64,000 nt of DNA from Gnetum montanum (lineage: Eukaryota; Streptophyta; Gnetopsida; Gnetales; Gnetaceae). The stretch spans positions 175,068 to 239,067 of the forward strand of contig MNCI01034266.1 in assembly GCA_015680685.1 (NCBI GenBank), read 5' to 3'. Of the stretch, positions 33,230 through 46,600 are shown one piece after another; position 1 is the first letter of the stretch, and each line of letters starts with the position of its first letter. Made by a program: the position numbers and the translations under genes. The notes under the pieces were generated by a model. That model was not told the origin of the DNA and made no database searches. It saw only the letters and a program-made list of their open reading frames with translations.

Positions 33230-35267
33230 GTTATTTTAATGAAAACAACTCAAGATAGGCTATGAAATAGATAAAATGAAGGTAGCTTCCAACAAGTGGG
33301 ATTCAGAAGCAATCAAAGGGAGTAAAATTGGTCGAACACAAGATACTCACTAAAAATAGCAAGTAAGGGGTAAAGGGAAGTATACTACTTTACCAAAAAT
33401 GGAAAGATAAAAAAGTGATAGAAAACTTTACCCACACTAACCTTCTAGCTATCATGCTCCTTGATGCTCACATTGGCTTCCTAGCTATCACACCCTTGGG
33501 TGTGGTAGGAGGGAAAGAAGAGGTGAGATGGAGGGATCTCACACCTTACAAAGCCAACGTTAGTAAGAGGGGGTGAAAGCTATTACATGTGTGAAGAAAA
33601 GGATGCAAATTTTGATAGTTGGAATTGCTATAAATTTTAAATTTGGTAGAAATAGGAAAAATGATAAAAAATATATTACTTACTAAAAGTAGTAAGTGGA
33701 AGGGTAAAGGGGGGCACATCCATTTTACCAAGAAATTATTGTGATGGAAAATTTTAGTCACTAGAAAAACCAAGGATTCTTTGTTGCAAGTAGCCTCAAC
33801 CCTAAATCCCATAGGCCTCCATGAGAAAAATGGGATCTAAGATGCTTTGGATGATCTAGTAGATTATGTAAGGACTTGAGGGGGATGCAAATTAGGGGTA
33901 ACAAAGATGGAATATGTAGATCTATAAAGTAATGCACTTAAAATATAACAATTATCTCTAGAATTGTACACAAAATGAGGTCATAAACTTTATTAAATGA
34001 TGTAGATCGATAAAGGAATGCACTTAAAATATAACAATTATCTCTAGAATTGTACATAAAATGAAGTTATAAATTTATTAAATAAACAAAGAATGAGTTC
34101 AAAGGGATGTACAAATTTGGTGCCCATGAAGGGAAAAAGGGGGGGTTCACTTGGGTAGGGGTTCAGAGCCCATTGAAGCCATAATCAACTCCACTATATA
34201 GTATCTCTACCATTCCTGATGCTATCGAGCTTCCTTTGTTACCATCTTAGATCTGCAATGTTGGTTATTGCTGGGGTTAGGAAAATGTGAAGGATTGGGA
34301 TAGCCAAACTACACCAATCTAGGATTTGGGGATCATTGGGGGGTAACGTTGACATCCAAAGTTTACAGATCCTAAAGGAGGAGGAGGTGGGGGGTGTCAG
34401 GGTAGGGGGGGGGGGGCCCAGCAGGGGAGTGTGGAAGGGGAGGTAATAGGGGATAATAGGCTGTAATGGTTCCATGTTTCTAGGCACCAAGAAGCTACAT
34501 TTATACTAAGGAAGCAAGAGCTCTTAGATGTCAAAATGCTAAGGATTCTGAATTCAAAAAGTATGGAACCTTGACATGGTTCTAGGTTTTTGTTTTCATA
34601 GGGTTATGGCCATGATTTGGGCTACAAATAGCTAATTAATTGGCTATAAATAGTTGATTTATTGGCTACAAAATAGTTATCAAATTGCTAAAAATTAGTA
34701 TCCATATTTAGAGGGGTAGGTGAGATCCACCCCCATGCATCCTAGCTATTTGGCCCCTTCCATATTGTTTGACCCTCTCTCTCCTAGCTAGTTGATCCCC
34801 CCTACGGGGAGAGTGTCAATGTCGAGGGGGGATGGAAGGTCAATGTTGGCGGTGAAGGTGAATCCCTCTAGACTAGGTTGCCCTCCTTTCCATGCAAGGG
34901 GTAGGTGAGTTCCACCCCCTTGCAATTCTCCATGTTGGCCTTGAAGTCTCCTAGCTGGCTTACCCCCTTGTAGGGGGTGTGTTAGCATAGAAAAATGTGT
35001 ACCTCCCACAAAACTCTTCAAATTACCATTTTTGATATTCCAAAAGGCATTTTTGACTTTCCCACCCTAAATATAGACATTAGGTAACTTTTCTCACCTG
35101 GGGAATGAGGCTTTGGTCATTTATGAAGCATTTTTTAGGCCCAAAAGTATGAAACATGTGATATTGTCTCTTTATGGGTTACAAACCTCACATTTAAAAT
35201 AAAATATTGCCTCAGGTTTCATGGGATGGGATTACAAAGGTTTCAACATGAAAATTTGGTAGTGTTT
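33230..35267 (-). repeat. X-family LTR shared by X1 and the X2 pol
   Basis: Colinear with 43690-47271. Plus-strand end TAGTGTTTCA at 35267 is followed by a pyrimidine tract (the PPT of the minus-strand pol to its right). On the left it connects, once Y is removed, to the gag leader of X1. So one LTR serves as 3' LTR of X2 and 5' LTR of X1. The left (inner) boundary is not clear because I could not find a PBS. A TATA-like CTATATAGTGG lies on the minus strand near 34200. Compared with the right copy it lacks ~560 bp and ~1 kb blocks. Confidence 0.75.
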
Positions 35268-35287
35268 CATTTCTCCCTCTTTTTTTG
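35268..35287 (-). other. Polypurine tract of X2
   Basis: Minus strand AAAAAAAGAGGGAGAAA directly before TGAAACACTACC, the LTR start. The corresponding place beside the right LTR (47272-47287) reads AATAAAGAGGGGCTAT. Confidence 0.65.
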
Positions 35288-35509
35288 TATTAGGAGGATT
35301 GACCCAAGAGATATCGATAAAGAATACAAAACACCACTATAGGTCCACCACTGATGTTCTATCTCCATGCTTGATCCAGTTATGTCAAACCATGTCAAAG
35401 AGTGCTTGTGATGATGGGATTGAACTATGATGAAGAAGTGGTAATGGTAATTAGGGAGATGGTTATGGAAGCTAATGATGCATTCCATGCACTACCACCA
35501 TGGCTATAG

Positions 35510-37498
35510 TGTGTTATAGGTTCAATGATATCCAACCCATCATTAAAATGACTAGATGATCTGAGCGGTATGTAACTCTATTGATGATATGTGCATAAGG
35601 TTTCTATGTCATTGGCATGTGTCCCAATGCTTAACCTTTTTCATGCAGTCACTTTTCATATGGGTCTAGTAGTAATCTAACAAGCTAATCTTAGTGTCCA
35701 TAGCTCTTAGTCCTATATGTCCCCCACAAATACCCTTGTGAACCTCCTCTAAGATTATTTTAGCCTTACTTTTACCTAAGTAGTTTAGTTATATACCATC
35801 ATAGGAACATTGACATAATGTGTTATTGCCTATGATGATATACCCCATCAATCTTTTTTGCATAGCATCCTTCTGGGTAGTAGTCAAGCCTTGCGAAGAC
35901 TCACCATGCATAAGGTAAAATTTGATATCATCATACTGCTTTCTAATAGGAGAAATATGGACAATGACTACAAAAACATCGTTAGTGTTCTGCGTGATGG
36001 AAATAGCATAGTCCACGATTAAGGTGGGCAACATATTGAACACATCTAGCATCACATTGAGAGCTAATGTTTCAATTGCATTGACTATGACATTCTTGTT
36101 TTGGGGTATGTGTCGGATATCAATGTTTGTAAACTATTGTAACAATTTTTTTCCTAAGTCACATTATGATTGTAAGTGTTTAGTTTTATAGGAATAGACT
36201 TCCATTACTTGGTTGACCACAAGTTGGGAATCACCTTTAATTACTAAGCATCTAATTCCTAGGTCATGAGCTACAATCATTCCCCTGATCAAAACATCAT
36301 ACTCCACTATGTTGTTGGTACATTAGAACTCAAAATGATAGGCGAAGGGTTGGATTTAATCAGATGGAAATATTATGATGGCAATAGCATTGGCCCCATG
36401 GGTAGTTGAAGCTCTATCAAAGTATATGACCACCTCATAACCCTCAAGCACTTGGCTAAAAATACTAATATGCTCATCAGGGAACTCAGGACCTATGGTT
36501 GCCTGGTCATTAATAGGTGAAACTGAGTTGTACAACTATTACTTAACCTCTCGTTGAGGATTGAGAGATGTAATGAAGGCTAAACTTCATAGTTATGGAT
36601 TTCCATTAGGCTATGCAACTACTCTAATACATATTTATTGTTATGGATCTAAGCACATTATATTTGCAAATGCTATTGACTTAGCTTCTAAAGAGGTAAT
36701 GTCCCTACTTCTTCAATGAGAAGACTAGTGCTAGACAATATTTCTCCACTTGACTGTATGGGGTTTCATGGGAAACTGATGTATGACTAAGATAGTACAT
36801 GAGCATTTCCACTCCATCATCATGTTTTTGAAAAAGTAGAGAGGTGATAGATGTGTTAGAGAAGGCCAGTTAGATGTAAAAAGGTTTAGCCTATTGTAGA
36901 GGATAGATTGTTGGTAGTTGTGTGAACTCTTGCTCATGGTTTTCAAAGGACTCTTTGCATTGAGCTATCCACTCATTGTGAATTCCTTTCTTATGAAAGT
37001 GTTGCATGGAATGTAATTTAACTGTACACTGAGTGACAAACCTACAAATATTTTACAATCTATCTTGAAATCCCTAAAGCTCCCTAAGGTTGGTGGGTGA
37101 TACTAATTTGGATATGGCTTTAACCTTATTAGGATCAACACATATTCGTACCTTAGATACCAGAAAGCCAAGCATCTTGTTGATCTTGACACTGAAGATA
37201 CACTTCTTGGGATTGAGCCTAAGCTCATATTTGAGGCTTCATTTAAGCACAATATCTAGGTCATTAGCATGGTCACTAGCCTCTTTGGACTTAACAACTA
37301 TGTCATCCATGTAATCATTAAGGAAACCTAGCATGTAATTGCTAAAGATATAAGTCATGACTCATTGATAGGTTGCTCATACATTATTGAGGCTAAAAGG
37401 CATCATAATATAGCAAAATGTCCCCTAAGGGGTCATGAAGGTCATGTTAAGTTGGTGCTTTGGGTTCATCCTAATTTCATTGTATTTCGAGAACCCAT
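35510..37498 (-). pseudogene. RT - RNase H - archaeal-type RNase H - partial integrase (X2 pol)
   Basis: The minus-strand order reads from 37498. RT enters abruptly at DGFSKYNEIRMNPKHQ, so its first third is missing. The catalytic box DYMDDIVVKSKEASDHANDL is at about 37311-37252. The RT connection follows, then a gypsy RNase H (VSHETPYSQVEKYCLALVFS, ~36785-36725). A second RNase H holds NNIVEYDVLIRGMIVAHDLG and GDSQLVVNQVM (~36320-36190). Next is the integrase zinc-binding part, and GLDIIEPI at ~35540, where the first catalytic Asp sits. The integrase then stops and unrelated text leads to the PPT. Two RNase H domains mark the Tat lineage. Stops are scattered throughout. Nothing here can be functional. 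Confidence 0.85.
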
Positions 37499-38900
37499 CC
37501 TAATTTGTTTTTAAGGTTACTCCCTTGTTTCCATGGTAAACCCCCTTGCAAAGAGGTAAGCCAACATGGAAGATCCCAAGGGATTGAAAATTAACAACTT
37601 TTTATTAGTTTTGGGCATGCATGTGCATTCTCAAGGTTGCTGGTGCTACTAGACATTTCCTAAGATCAAAAATTGTCAATTTTAAGGATTATTTATTAGT
37701 TTTTATGATTATTCCCTTGTTTCCACACTAAGCCCCCCTTACAGGGGTTAAGCCAACATGGAAGATTCTAAGGGGTTGAAGATTAACAAATTTTGATTAG
37801 TTTTACACATCCATGTGCATGCTTGAGGTTATCAGTGTTGTTGGACATTGCCCAAGACTAAAAATTATTAATTTTAAGGATTTTTAATTAGGTTTTAGGG
37901 TTATTCTCTTGTTTCCACATTGATCCCCCTTGTAGGAGGGTAAGCTAGTGTGGATGATTTCAAGGGGTTGAAAATTGACCAATTTTGATTAGGTTTAAGC
38001 ATGCATGTGCCTTCTCAGGGTTGTCGTTGCTACTAGAAATTGCCCAAGATCAAAAATTGTTAAATTTTAATGGATTTTAAGTAGGTTTTAGGGTTACCCC
38101 CTTGTTTCCATGCTGAGCCCCCCTTGTAGTGGGGTTAGCCAACATGGAAGATTTCAAGGGGTTGAAAATTGACAAATTTTAATTAGTTTTGGACATGCAT
38201 GTCCCTTCTTGGGGTTGCTGATGCTACTAGATATTGCCCAAGATGAAAACTTGTTACTTGTAAGGTCTTTAAACTAGGTTTTAAGGTTACCAACTTGTTT
38301 CCATGCTGAGTTCCCCTTCCAAGGGGTAGGCTAGAGTGGAAGATCCCAAGGGATTGAAAATTAACAAATTTTAATGAGTTTTGGATGTGCATGTGCATTC
38401 CTATGGTTACTAGTGTTGCTAGGCATTACCCAAGACCAAAATTTATCATTTTCAAGGGTTATTTATTGGTTTTTTAGGTTACCCCATTATTTCTATACTA
38501 AGGCTCCCCTGCAAGGGGTAAATTAGCATGAAAGATTCCAAGGGATTGAAAATTGAATTTTTTTTATCTATTTTGGGCATGCATCTGCATTCCTGGGATT
38601 GTCACTGTTATTGGACATTGCCCAAGATTAAAACTTGTCAATTTTAAGGCTTTTTAATTATATTTTATGGTTACCCCATTATTTCTAGGCTGAGCCCCCC
38701 TTGAAGGGGTAAGGCAACATGGAAGATCCCAAGGGGTTGAAATTGACAAATTTTGAGCATGCATGTACCTTCCAAGGTTTGCCAATTCTAGTAGACATTA
38801 CCCAAGATTGAAACTTGTTAATTTTAAGACTTTTTAACTTGTTTTTGAGGTTACCACCTTGTTTCCACATTGAGCCCCCCTTTCCAAGGGGGTATGATAG
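37499..38900. repeat. 191 bp tandem array, eight units (X2)
   Basis: Markers of the TTGTTTCCA..GCCCCC type lie at about 37530, 37720, 37910, 38106, 38295, 38490, 38680 and 38865, mean spacing ~191 bp. Same unit as at 9.6-12.6 kb, including the C5/G5 hairpin and GGGCATGCATGTGC. Its left edge abuts the truncated RT exactly at 37498/37499. Confidence 0.9.
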
Positions 38901-39557
38901 GGCGGAAGACCTTGGAAGTGTTCAACCATTGAAGGTCATGAGGGGGCACCATGGCTATGAATGCAAGAAAATATGGTCACTAGAGGTTAGGAAAAGGAGT
39001 TTTATGTTACAACCCCTAAACCCCCATGTTTGCCCCACATTGGATAACATGAAGTAGGGTTTCACCAATGTGGGGTATGATACAAGGTTGCAAATTGACT
39101 TATTCCAATGCAAAATTAGGCTATTGGAGGCTATACGGAGTATAGAGGTCAAATAATGGTAATTAGGTGATCAATTTATGGAATTTTATGTTGCCTCCCA
39201 TCCATCCATCTTAGGGCCAAGGTGTACAGAATGGACAAGGCCTTCCCCCATGTGGGACCATGAAATTGAAAAGTTTTGACAACTTTTGACTAGGCTTTCC
39301 AGGGTTTAGGGGTTGTCGAGAATGATTGGATAGATTCTAGGTTATGTGGGCCCTTTCTAAGGGTCAGATCTAGGTGTAATGGGAAATGGGTGGGGGGAGC
39401 GACATGAATGATGGTTACCCTCCATTTTTTGACATTGAGCCCCCCTGTAGGGGGTGGGGGTAAGCTAGCATGGAAACCTAGGATGACTATTTTTAAAAAA
39501 GTTTAATCCCATTTCAGAGCCTAGGGTTGGATGATGCAAGTTGCAATTGCTAAAGAT
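38900..39557. other. Array-flanking segment of X2
   Basis: Colinear with 12590-13185 of X1 (GAAGTGTTCAACCATTGAAGGTCATGAGGGGGCACCATGG and onward). The match ends at GCTAAAGATGGT, where X2 jumps to the TTTAAGG repeat block. The antisense gene found in X1 is absent here. Confidence 0.8.
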
Positions 39558-39785
39558 GGTGGACCATGATACCAATTTAAAGCCCTAGCATGCCATGGTA
39601 CTATTTTAAGGTCATAGTGGACCACAAACTCTACTTTAGAGTCTTAGTAGACTACAATGATGATTTAAGGCCTCGACAGTTCATGATGCCAGTTTAAGGC
39701 CTTGACAGGTAGCAATGTAAATTTAAGTCCTAAGTAGGCCATTGGTTTGCTATTTTTAGGCCATGTTGTGCCCTTGGTGTCTTAT
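39558..39785. repeat. TTTAAGGCC short-repeat block (X2)
   Basis: Units such as CAATTTAAAGCCCTAGCATGCCATGG, AGTTTAAGGCCTTGACAGG and TTTAGAGTCTTAGTAGACTAC. Colinear with 19380-19550 of X1, ending in the same GGTTTGCTATTTTTAGGCCATG text. Confidence 0.75.
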
Positions 39786-40129
39786 ATATTTTGGTAATAA
39801 TTTTTTTTAAAAATTTTTATAATTTTTTCTAGTTTTAATATTTTTTATAATGATTTTATTTTTGTTTTCATCATGCATAAAAGTAATAGAAAAGAAAAGC
39901 TATAACACATGAGTAAAATGTAACTGAAGATATAAATCTAGGCTACCTACATGAAGAGTAAAATGAAATGCATGAACAAGAATAATGAATTAGCAAAGAA
40001 AATCTAAGCTATATGGCTATTAACTATATGGTTATAAGGACATGGGGTGGAAGGCCTAAGGGGTAATTCACTTGTGGAGACTTTTCCTAATTTTCAAAAT
40101 ATTAGGGAATGAGTAAGGTCTACTCTAAA

Positions 40130-41290
40130 TAAAGTTCTATTTTCCATCACCTTTAGTAATGATGCTAAATGGGAGTTCATCCCATGATGCATTGTGCTAC
40201 CCATGATTGTCTTTATGGGCTTTCTGCTCTCTCTTGGGTTGTTGGGCTTTAGGACTAGGATTTGTTTCTTGAAACTCCACTTCAGATCCTTGCTCTATGT
40301 CCACATTGTTAATAGCTAGGAGAATTGAATTATCATTATGAATGATGATCTCACCTCCATCATAAGGAAGGTGAATCTCTTGGTGGATGGGAGAAGACAT
40401 AGCTCATAACAAAGCCAACCAAGGTCTTCATAGGATAAGGTTAAACTGATGCATCTCCTCCATCACCAAGAAATTCACCGTCATAGAGAATTGTTCCCCT
40501 ATTACAAAATCAAAGGAGATGGATTCATTGATAGTAACCATTGATCCATTGAAAGACTTGAAAGAAATTGTTGATGTATGTTGTATTTTCTCTATCAATC
40601 CTAATCATTCAACGATGGTACATGGGATAACTTTAGTAGTCACACCATCATCTACATGCACTTGATGCACCATGAACTACTCTATGCATATGGTTATGAA
40701 CAAAGGAGCCCTAGTAATTTTTCCATTCTAGGGATTAAACTTAATTTTTCTATCAAAAAATATTAGGGGTGTTGGCTTCCCCTCCTTGGGTGTGAAAGGA
40801 ACCATTAGTGCATGGATGGATTCCTCGTTAGTGGGGATATCCTTGCTAATGGGTATAAAAATTAGCATTTTGACTAATCTTTCACGATGTGTGGTAGAAG
40901 TCATGATTAGGTCATACAAACTTAGAGTTTTGTTGTTTTGCTTAATATATTGTCTAACCTAATCTATTGCATTGAGAAAGGTTTTCTCATTAGTTCTGCA
41001 CTTGTTGCCCTGGTTGTGCTTCACTTCCTTTAAGCACCTCAAAATGCAAAATTTGGTATTAGGTTGTGACTGTTGGGGCTTCTCCTCATTCTTTTGGCCA
41101 CAAGCTTTGGGATCCTCTTATGGCTTGTTGTTTAGAGTGGGTTTGGTAGAGGAGGTCATGGGTACAACTAATATAAGAGTGGGCTTTGGTGGGCCCACTT
41201 CCTTTCATGCCTTCATCTTATTATCAACCTTATTGTTGGGCTTTTTCTTTTGCTTCTTCCTTTGCTTGTTTGGAGCTTTTTGTTTGTGAG
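40130..41290 (-). pseudogene. Linker and protease of X2
   Basis: The minus strand has KEVGPPKPTLI (about 41205), EEKPQQSQPNT, KTLSLYDLIMTSTTHRERLV (~40935-40875), and a protease with HVDDGVTT at about 40658. It ends QEIHLPYDGGEIIIHNDNS (~40395-40340). Same architecture as X1. An in-frame Asp-Asp-Gly is again found at the active site. Stops and a 14 bp deletion near 41285, relative to X1, break the frame. Confidence 0.75.
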
Positions 41291-43640
41291 GAAGATGTGA
41301 TAGTGTTGGCAATCACAGGAGGTTGTTGGGTGGTTTTATTAGTTGGAAAGGCTATGGCTAGTTGGGCTATGATGGGCTTGGAAATCTTGATGATAAATAG
41401 TTCCTTGGGAGGTACCTATGATGGCACCCTTACAACAAAAGGGGATCTTGAACTAGTGGGAGCTAAAGAAGCACTTTTACCATAACAAGGTATGCAAATT
41501 ATAAATGGTTCTCTTGAAGATCTCTGATTATCATCTACATTGAATGCCGATATGATATATGTAGCATTGTTATCATTCATTGTGTCTTTGTACACATCCA
41601 TTGATTGGTTTTTAGGTTGGATAGGGTTGAATGCATCTAGAACTAGCTCTTCCTTATCTATCATCTTCTACAAGTCATCCTTTAGCGCAAGGTAGAAGTC
41701 TGTGTCATGACTAAGTAGTTGGTAATAGTGGAAAAAAAATTCTATCTTGAAGTATTTAAATACTAGTGAATCATCTTTCATTATTCTAGTGGGATCCTTG
41801 GCTATTTTACAATATCTATCATGTTTCTTTAGGGAGGCTTCAAACATTTGTTTGTATTGGATACACCCACTTTTTAAAAGCTTGTCTAATAGCTTTGATT
41901 GTTTTAATGGTAGTGTAGTGTATTTGGACCTATCATTCCTTTCAAAACTAGGTTTGGTCATTGTTGATGTAGTGGCCCTAGAGGCTAAAGGTTGGTTATC
42001 ATGGTTATTATTAGTGAGGACATTGGGTGGGTTAGTCCTTGGCCCCTAGTTAGTGGTCTTAGCCTCCTTAGTTATAGTTGCTATGGTCATATTTTTATGT
42101 CTTCTCTTCTCCTTACTTCTCCAAGTATGTTGATTTTTGTAAGCTATGTAGACAAGGTCATGACTAGCCTCTACAACATCTTCTACATTCTTGATCTAGG
42201 AGAAAAATTGGCTAAGTGACCATGGGTCAAGGTAGTAAAGTGTGGACTTGATAAAGTAATTAACCACCCTCTTAAATATAGCCAAAAGGTGATTTTTAGC
42301 TATGGGCTCTGGTATTTTGTTCAAGGGTCCATTCCACCATTGGATGAACTTCTGTATGGGCTCAAGAGGTTCCTACTTAACCTTCAAGAGTTGGTCAAGT
42401 GTGGTGTTTGGCTTCAAGTTATACTTGAAGTAATTAACAAAATAAGCTATCAAGTCCTCAAGGTAGGATATGGACCCTCTAGGTAATGCATGGTACCAAT
42501 CAAGCACTTTCCTAGTCAAGGACATAGGAAAAATCCTCATGATGGTATGAGGCCATACTTGCAATAGCAAGCACTTAGATCTAAGGATTATAAGATGAGC
42601 ATTAGGGTTACCTTCTCCACTGTATTTTTTAAATTGGGGGATAAGGACACTAGGAGGAAGTGTCAAAGGTGGAACCACAAGACTAATAAAATCATCCTAG
42701 TAGAGGTCCATGATCTTTACACTTTAAGATGTAGAGGCTTTAAGCCTCTTTAACTCTTTTGTTAGGTCCTAGATCATATGGAAGGCTTGATTTAGGCTCT
42801 TTGGTGGTCCTATTGGTTGTGAGGCTTGTGGCCTCACTATGGGTTTTATGAAAGAAAGAAGGGGTTGAATTATGGTTGTGGCTTGTGGACCAAACAATGA
42901 AAAGGATGTCTATGATGGTACTTAAGGCACAAATGGGATAAAGGAGGTATGTGACCCCTATGTTTCCTAGGGACTCATAGTGGATCCCCTGTTAGTAGTT
43001 AGTGGATTTGTGATGGTAAAAACCACCATTAATGGTTTTATATATCAAGAATATGTTGTGAATGGAATTGATGTCTTATAGTTTATTGTTTGTGTATTGG
43101 CTGAGTTTGATGTGTGGCTATAATAGGTGTCGGATCTACCATATTATTATAGGAAGGAGTGGAAGATGGTGGCACCATGCCCATGGAGAAAGAAAAGCAT
43201 TGGAGGAAGATGTTGTGACCTTGGAGGATGTTTGTTGGAATAGTCCTTCTAGGATGTTTTCAAGCTTAGATTCTTCCTTAAATTCATCCTCATCTTTCTA
43301 TTATTACTTAGAGCTATGCTTGTCATCTTCCTCTACAACAACAATCATTTAGGCTAGGATGAGAGCATAGATGTCATGAAGGGGACTTTGGTCATACAAG
43401 GAAGGGATGTACTCCTTCCCACTCTTATGTATGAGCTCAACCTCCCTCTTGGCCTTGGCTTTAATTCATGGAATTAGCATGCATACATGTATTTTGGCAC
43501 ATATGAAGTTATAATGATCTTCATTTATTTTTACAAAATTAGGATACTTCCCTCTAATCCTCAAAGATCATCTACACTTAATGATGGTAGGGTCTTTGGG
43601 ATCATAGACCCTCAAAGCTTATTGATCTAACCTACTGTTA
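41291..43640 (-). pseudogene. gag of X2
   Basis: Parallel to X1 gag: KREVELIHKSGKEYIPSLYD (~43460), SGEGNPNAHLIILRSKCLLL, LDWYHALPRGSISYLEDLIA and NLKPNTTLDQLLKVK (42678-42373), a middle linker, DRSKYTTLPLKQSKLLDKLL (~41935), and a knuckle-like FHYYQLLSHDTDFYLALKDD. This is followed by PFIICIP and PFVVRVP motifs (41540-41420). Cys positions of the knuckle are lost. Many TAG stops. Its 5' leader meets the right X LTR with the undisturbed CATGGTTATTTTAATG site that Y hit in X1. Confidence 0.85.
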
Positions 43641-43689
43641 GTGTTTTTGTAAGGAAAATTAGTTGATCACATGGGAGACATGGTTATTT

Positions 43690-46600
43690 TAATGAAAATA
43701 GCTCAAGGTAGGCTATGAAAAGAAAAAAAATGAAAATAGGTTCCAACAAGTGAGATTTAGAAGTAGTCAAAGGGAGTAAAAATGGTTGAAAATGGGATAC
43801 TTAATAAAAATAAAAAGTAGGAGGTAAGGGGGAATATACTCCTATAGATAAAATAGAAAGTTGCAAAGGTGATAGCAAACTTTACCCACACTAACCTTCT
43901 AGCTATCACACTCCTTGATGTCCGCACTGGCTTCTTAGCTATCACACCCCTGAGTGTGGTAGGGGGGAAAGAGGAGGTGAGATAAGGGGATCTTAGACCT
44001 TATAGAGCCAATGTTGATAAAAGGAGGTAAAAACTATTATAGGTGTGAAGAAAAGGATGCAAATTTTAATAGTTGGAATTACTATAAAGTTTAAATCTCG
44101 TGGAAATAGGTAAAAATGATAAAAATTAGATTACTTACTAAAAGTAGTAAGTGGGAGGATAAATGGAACCACATCCCTTTTACCAAAAATGGTAAGCTGA
44201 GAACATTGGGATCAAGCTTCACCCACATTGGCCTTCTAGCTATCACACCCCCAAGTGTGGTAGGGGAAAAGAGGGGGTGAGATCAGGGGTGGGGGGGTAT
44301 GGGGGGAGAGGGAGATATCACACCTTCTAAAACCAATGTTGGTGAAGTGGGGGTAGGGGAAGTATGGTAGCCAAAATAGAAACTTGTAACTTTCTTAAAA
44401 TGATTTTAGAAAATGCCAAGTTCAACCACAAAGGAGGGGGAAAGTATTTTTGGTTGGTAATAATGGACATGTTTATTTTGTAATGAGAATTATGGCTAAG
44501 GTGGAATGTTGGTATGTAGGTGTTCCATGTTGGTTTTGGCTATTGAAATTCATAGAAAATGTTGGAAAACTTAACACCCAACCACCTACAACTTCCACAC
44601 TATGCTTTCTATTGCAGGGGATGAGGGGAAGCATTGGTTTTTAAAGGAGGCTTCAAGGTTTTTATTGTAGAAATTAGAAATTTCTAGAAGGTAGGCAACA
44701 TTGGCTATGAGGGCAATCTGATTTGGCTATAGAAATTAGGCGAAGGCCCTCCTTATAGTACCAGGAGACTGTTGTGATGGTAAATCTTAGTCACTAGAAA
44801 AACCAAGGATTCTCAGTTGCAAGTAGGCTCAACCTGGAATCCCCTAGGACCTCTATGAGGAAAATGGAATCTATAGTGCTCTAGATGGTCCCATAGATCA
44901 CACAAGGACTTGAGGGGATGGAAAATTGGGGTAACAAAGTAGGAAGATGTAGATTTATTGAGTAATGCACTAAAAATATAATAATTATCTCTTGAATTAT
45001 ATCCAAAATGAAGTCATAAACTTTATTAAATAAATAAAGAATGAGTTCAGAGTGGTGCACAAATTTGGTGCCCAAGAGAGGGACAAAGGGGGTTTACTTG
45101 GGCAAGGGTTCAGAGTTTGTTGAAGCCATAATTAAGTCCACAATATGGTATCTTTGTAACTCATGATGTTATGAAACCTCCTTTGTCACCATCTTAGATC
45201 TGAAATGTTGGTTACTACTAGGGTTAGGAAAATATGAACTATTGGGGTAGCCAGAGTGCACCATAGTGGGATTTGGGGATCCTAGGAAATAATGTTGATA
45301 CCCAAATTTCACAGATCCTAAGTGGGAGGGGGTAATAAGAGGTAAACGTTTGCAAATGTTCCACACTGTCAAGCACCAAGAAGTTGTGTTTCTGCTAAGG
45401 AATTAAGAGCTCTTGGATGTCAAAATTCCAAGGATACTAAATTAAAAAAGTTTGAAACCATGACATGATGCCAAGGTTTGGTTTCTATAGGGTTATGATC
45501 ATGATTTGGATTGAAAATTTGCTACAAATTCTTGACTAATTGGCTACTCATAGCTGATTGATTGGCTACAAATTGGCTACCAAATTGCTAAAAATTAGCT
45601 ACCATATTCAAGGGTGGTAGGTGAGATCCACCTGTATGCATCCTAGCTATTTGGCCCCTTCCACGTTATTTAATCCTCTCTCTCCTAGCTAGCTAACCAC
45701 CTCCTAGGAGAAGAGTGTCAACATTAATGGGGAATGGAAGGGCAACATTGGTGTTGCAACCAAAATCCTTAGTCATTGGAAAAACCAAGGATCCTTGGTG
45801 CAATAGTTCCTCTGCCCTGAATCCCTAAGGCTTCCTCAAGAAAAAAATGGGATTCAAGATGCCCTGGCTAGTTTGGCAGATCAAGCAGGGACTTATGAAA
45901 TGCAAAATAGGGGAATAAAAGAAAATAGAATGCAAAATTGCTAGCGCTCTAAAATAATGCATAGATGATAAATAAATATATTTTGTATACAAAACCCAAA
46001 GCTTACAACTTTATTAAGAAAGAAAATAAAGAATAAATTTGAGAAATATGTATAAATGTTACTTGAGTAGAAAAAAAAAGGTGGTTCACCTATGTAGGAG
46101 TTCAAAGCTTGTTGAAGCTAATGGGATCTACTCCACGATCTGGGTACTAAGCCACTCCTGATGCTATTGAACCTTCCTCAACTACCACAACCATAGATTT
46201 GCTATTTCGATCACTGTTGAGGGTGAGAAAAGTGAAAAATTTAGATGCTAGGTTGCTCCATGTTGGGGTTTGAAAATCCTAAAGGTGTAGTGTTGACACC
46301 AAAAATCTATAAATATCAAGGCTACAATGCTTTCATGTTGGGTTCAAGGTAATGCAAGTATGAAAACTTGTAAGAGCTATTGAGTGCTTGAGAATGCCCT
46401 AAGTGTGGAATTATGAATAATGTTATGTGTATGCTAAAAATTTCTTGATAATGCAGAACTTGAACCAAATTTTAGAACCTCTAAATGGTGTTGGAGGCTA
46501 GCTTTCATAGGTTCTTTGGGCCATGAATGGTTGCAAAATGGCTATGATTTGGTTGCAAATTGATTGTAAATTGGCTACCAATTTGTTGAAAATTAGTTGC

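Noticed and set aside
33440-33460. CTTCTAGCTATCA as a PBS for the X LTR
   Set aside because: It shares GCTAGAAGG with the Y/Z primer site, but it recurs several times inside the X LTR (43886, 43930, 44229), so it is an LTR repeat word and not a priming site.
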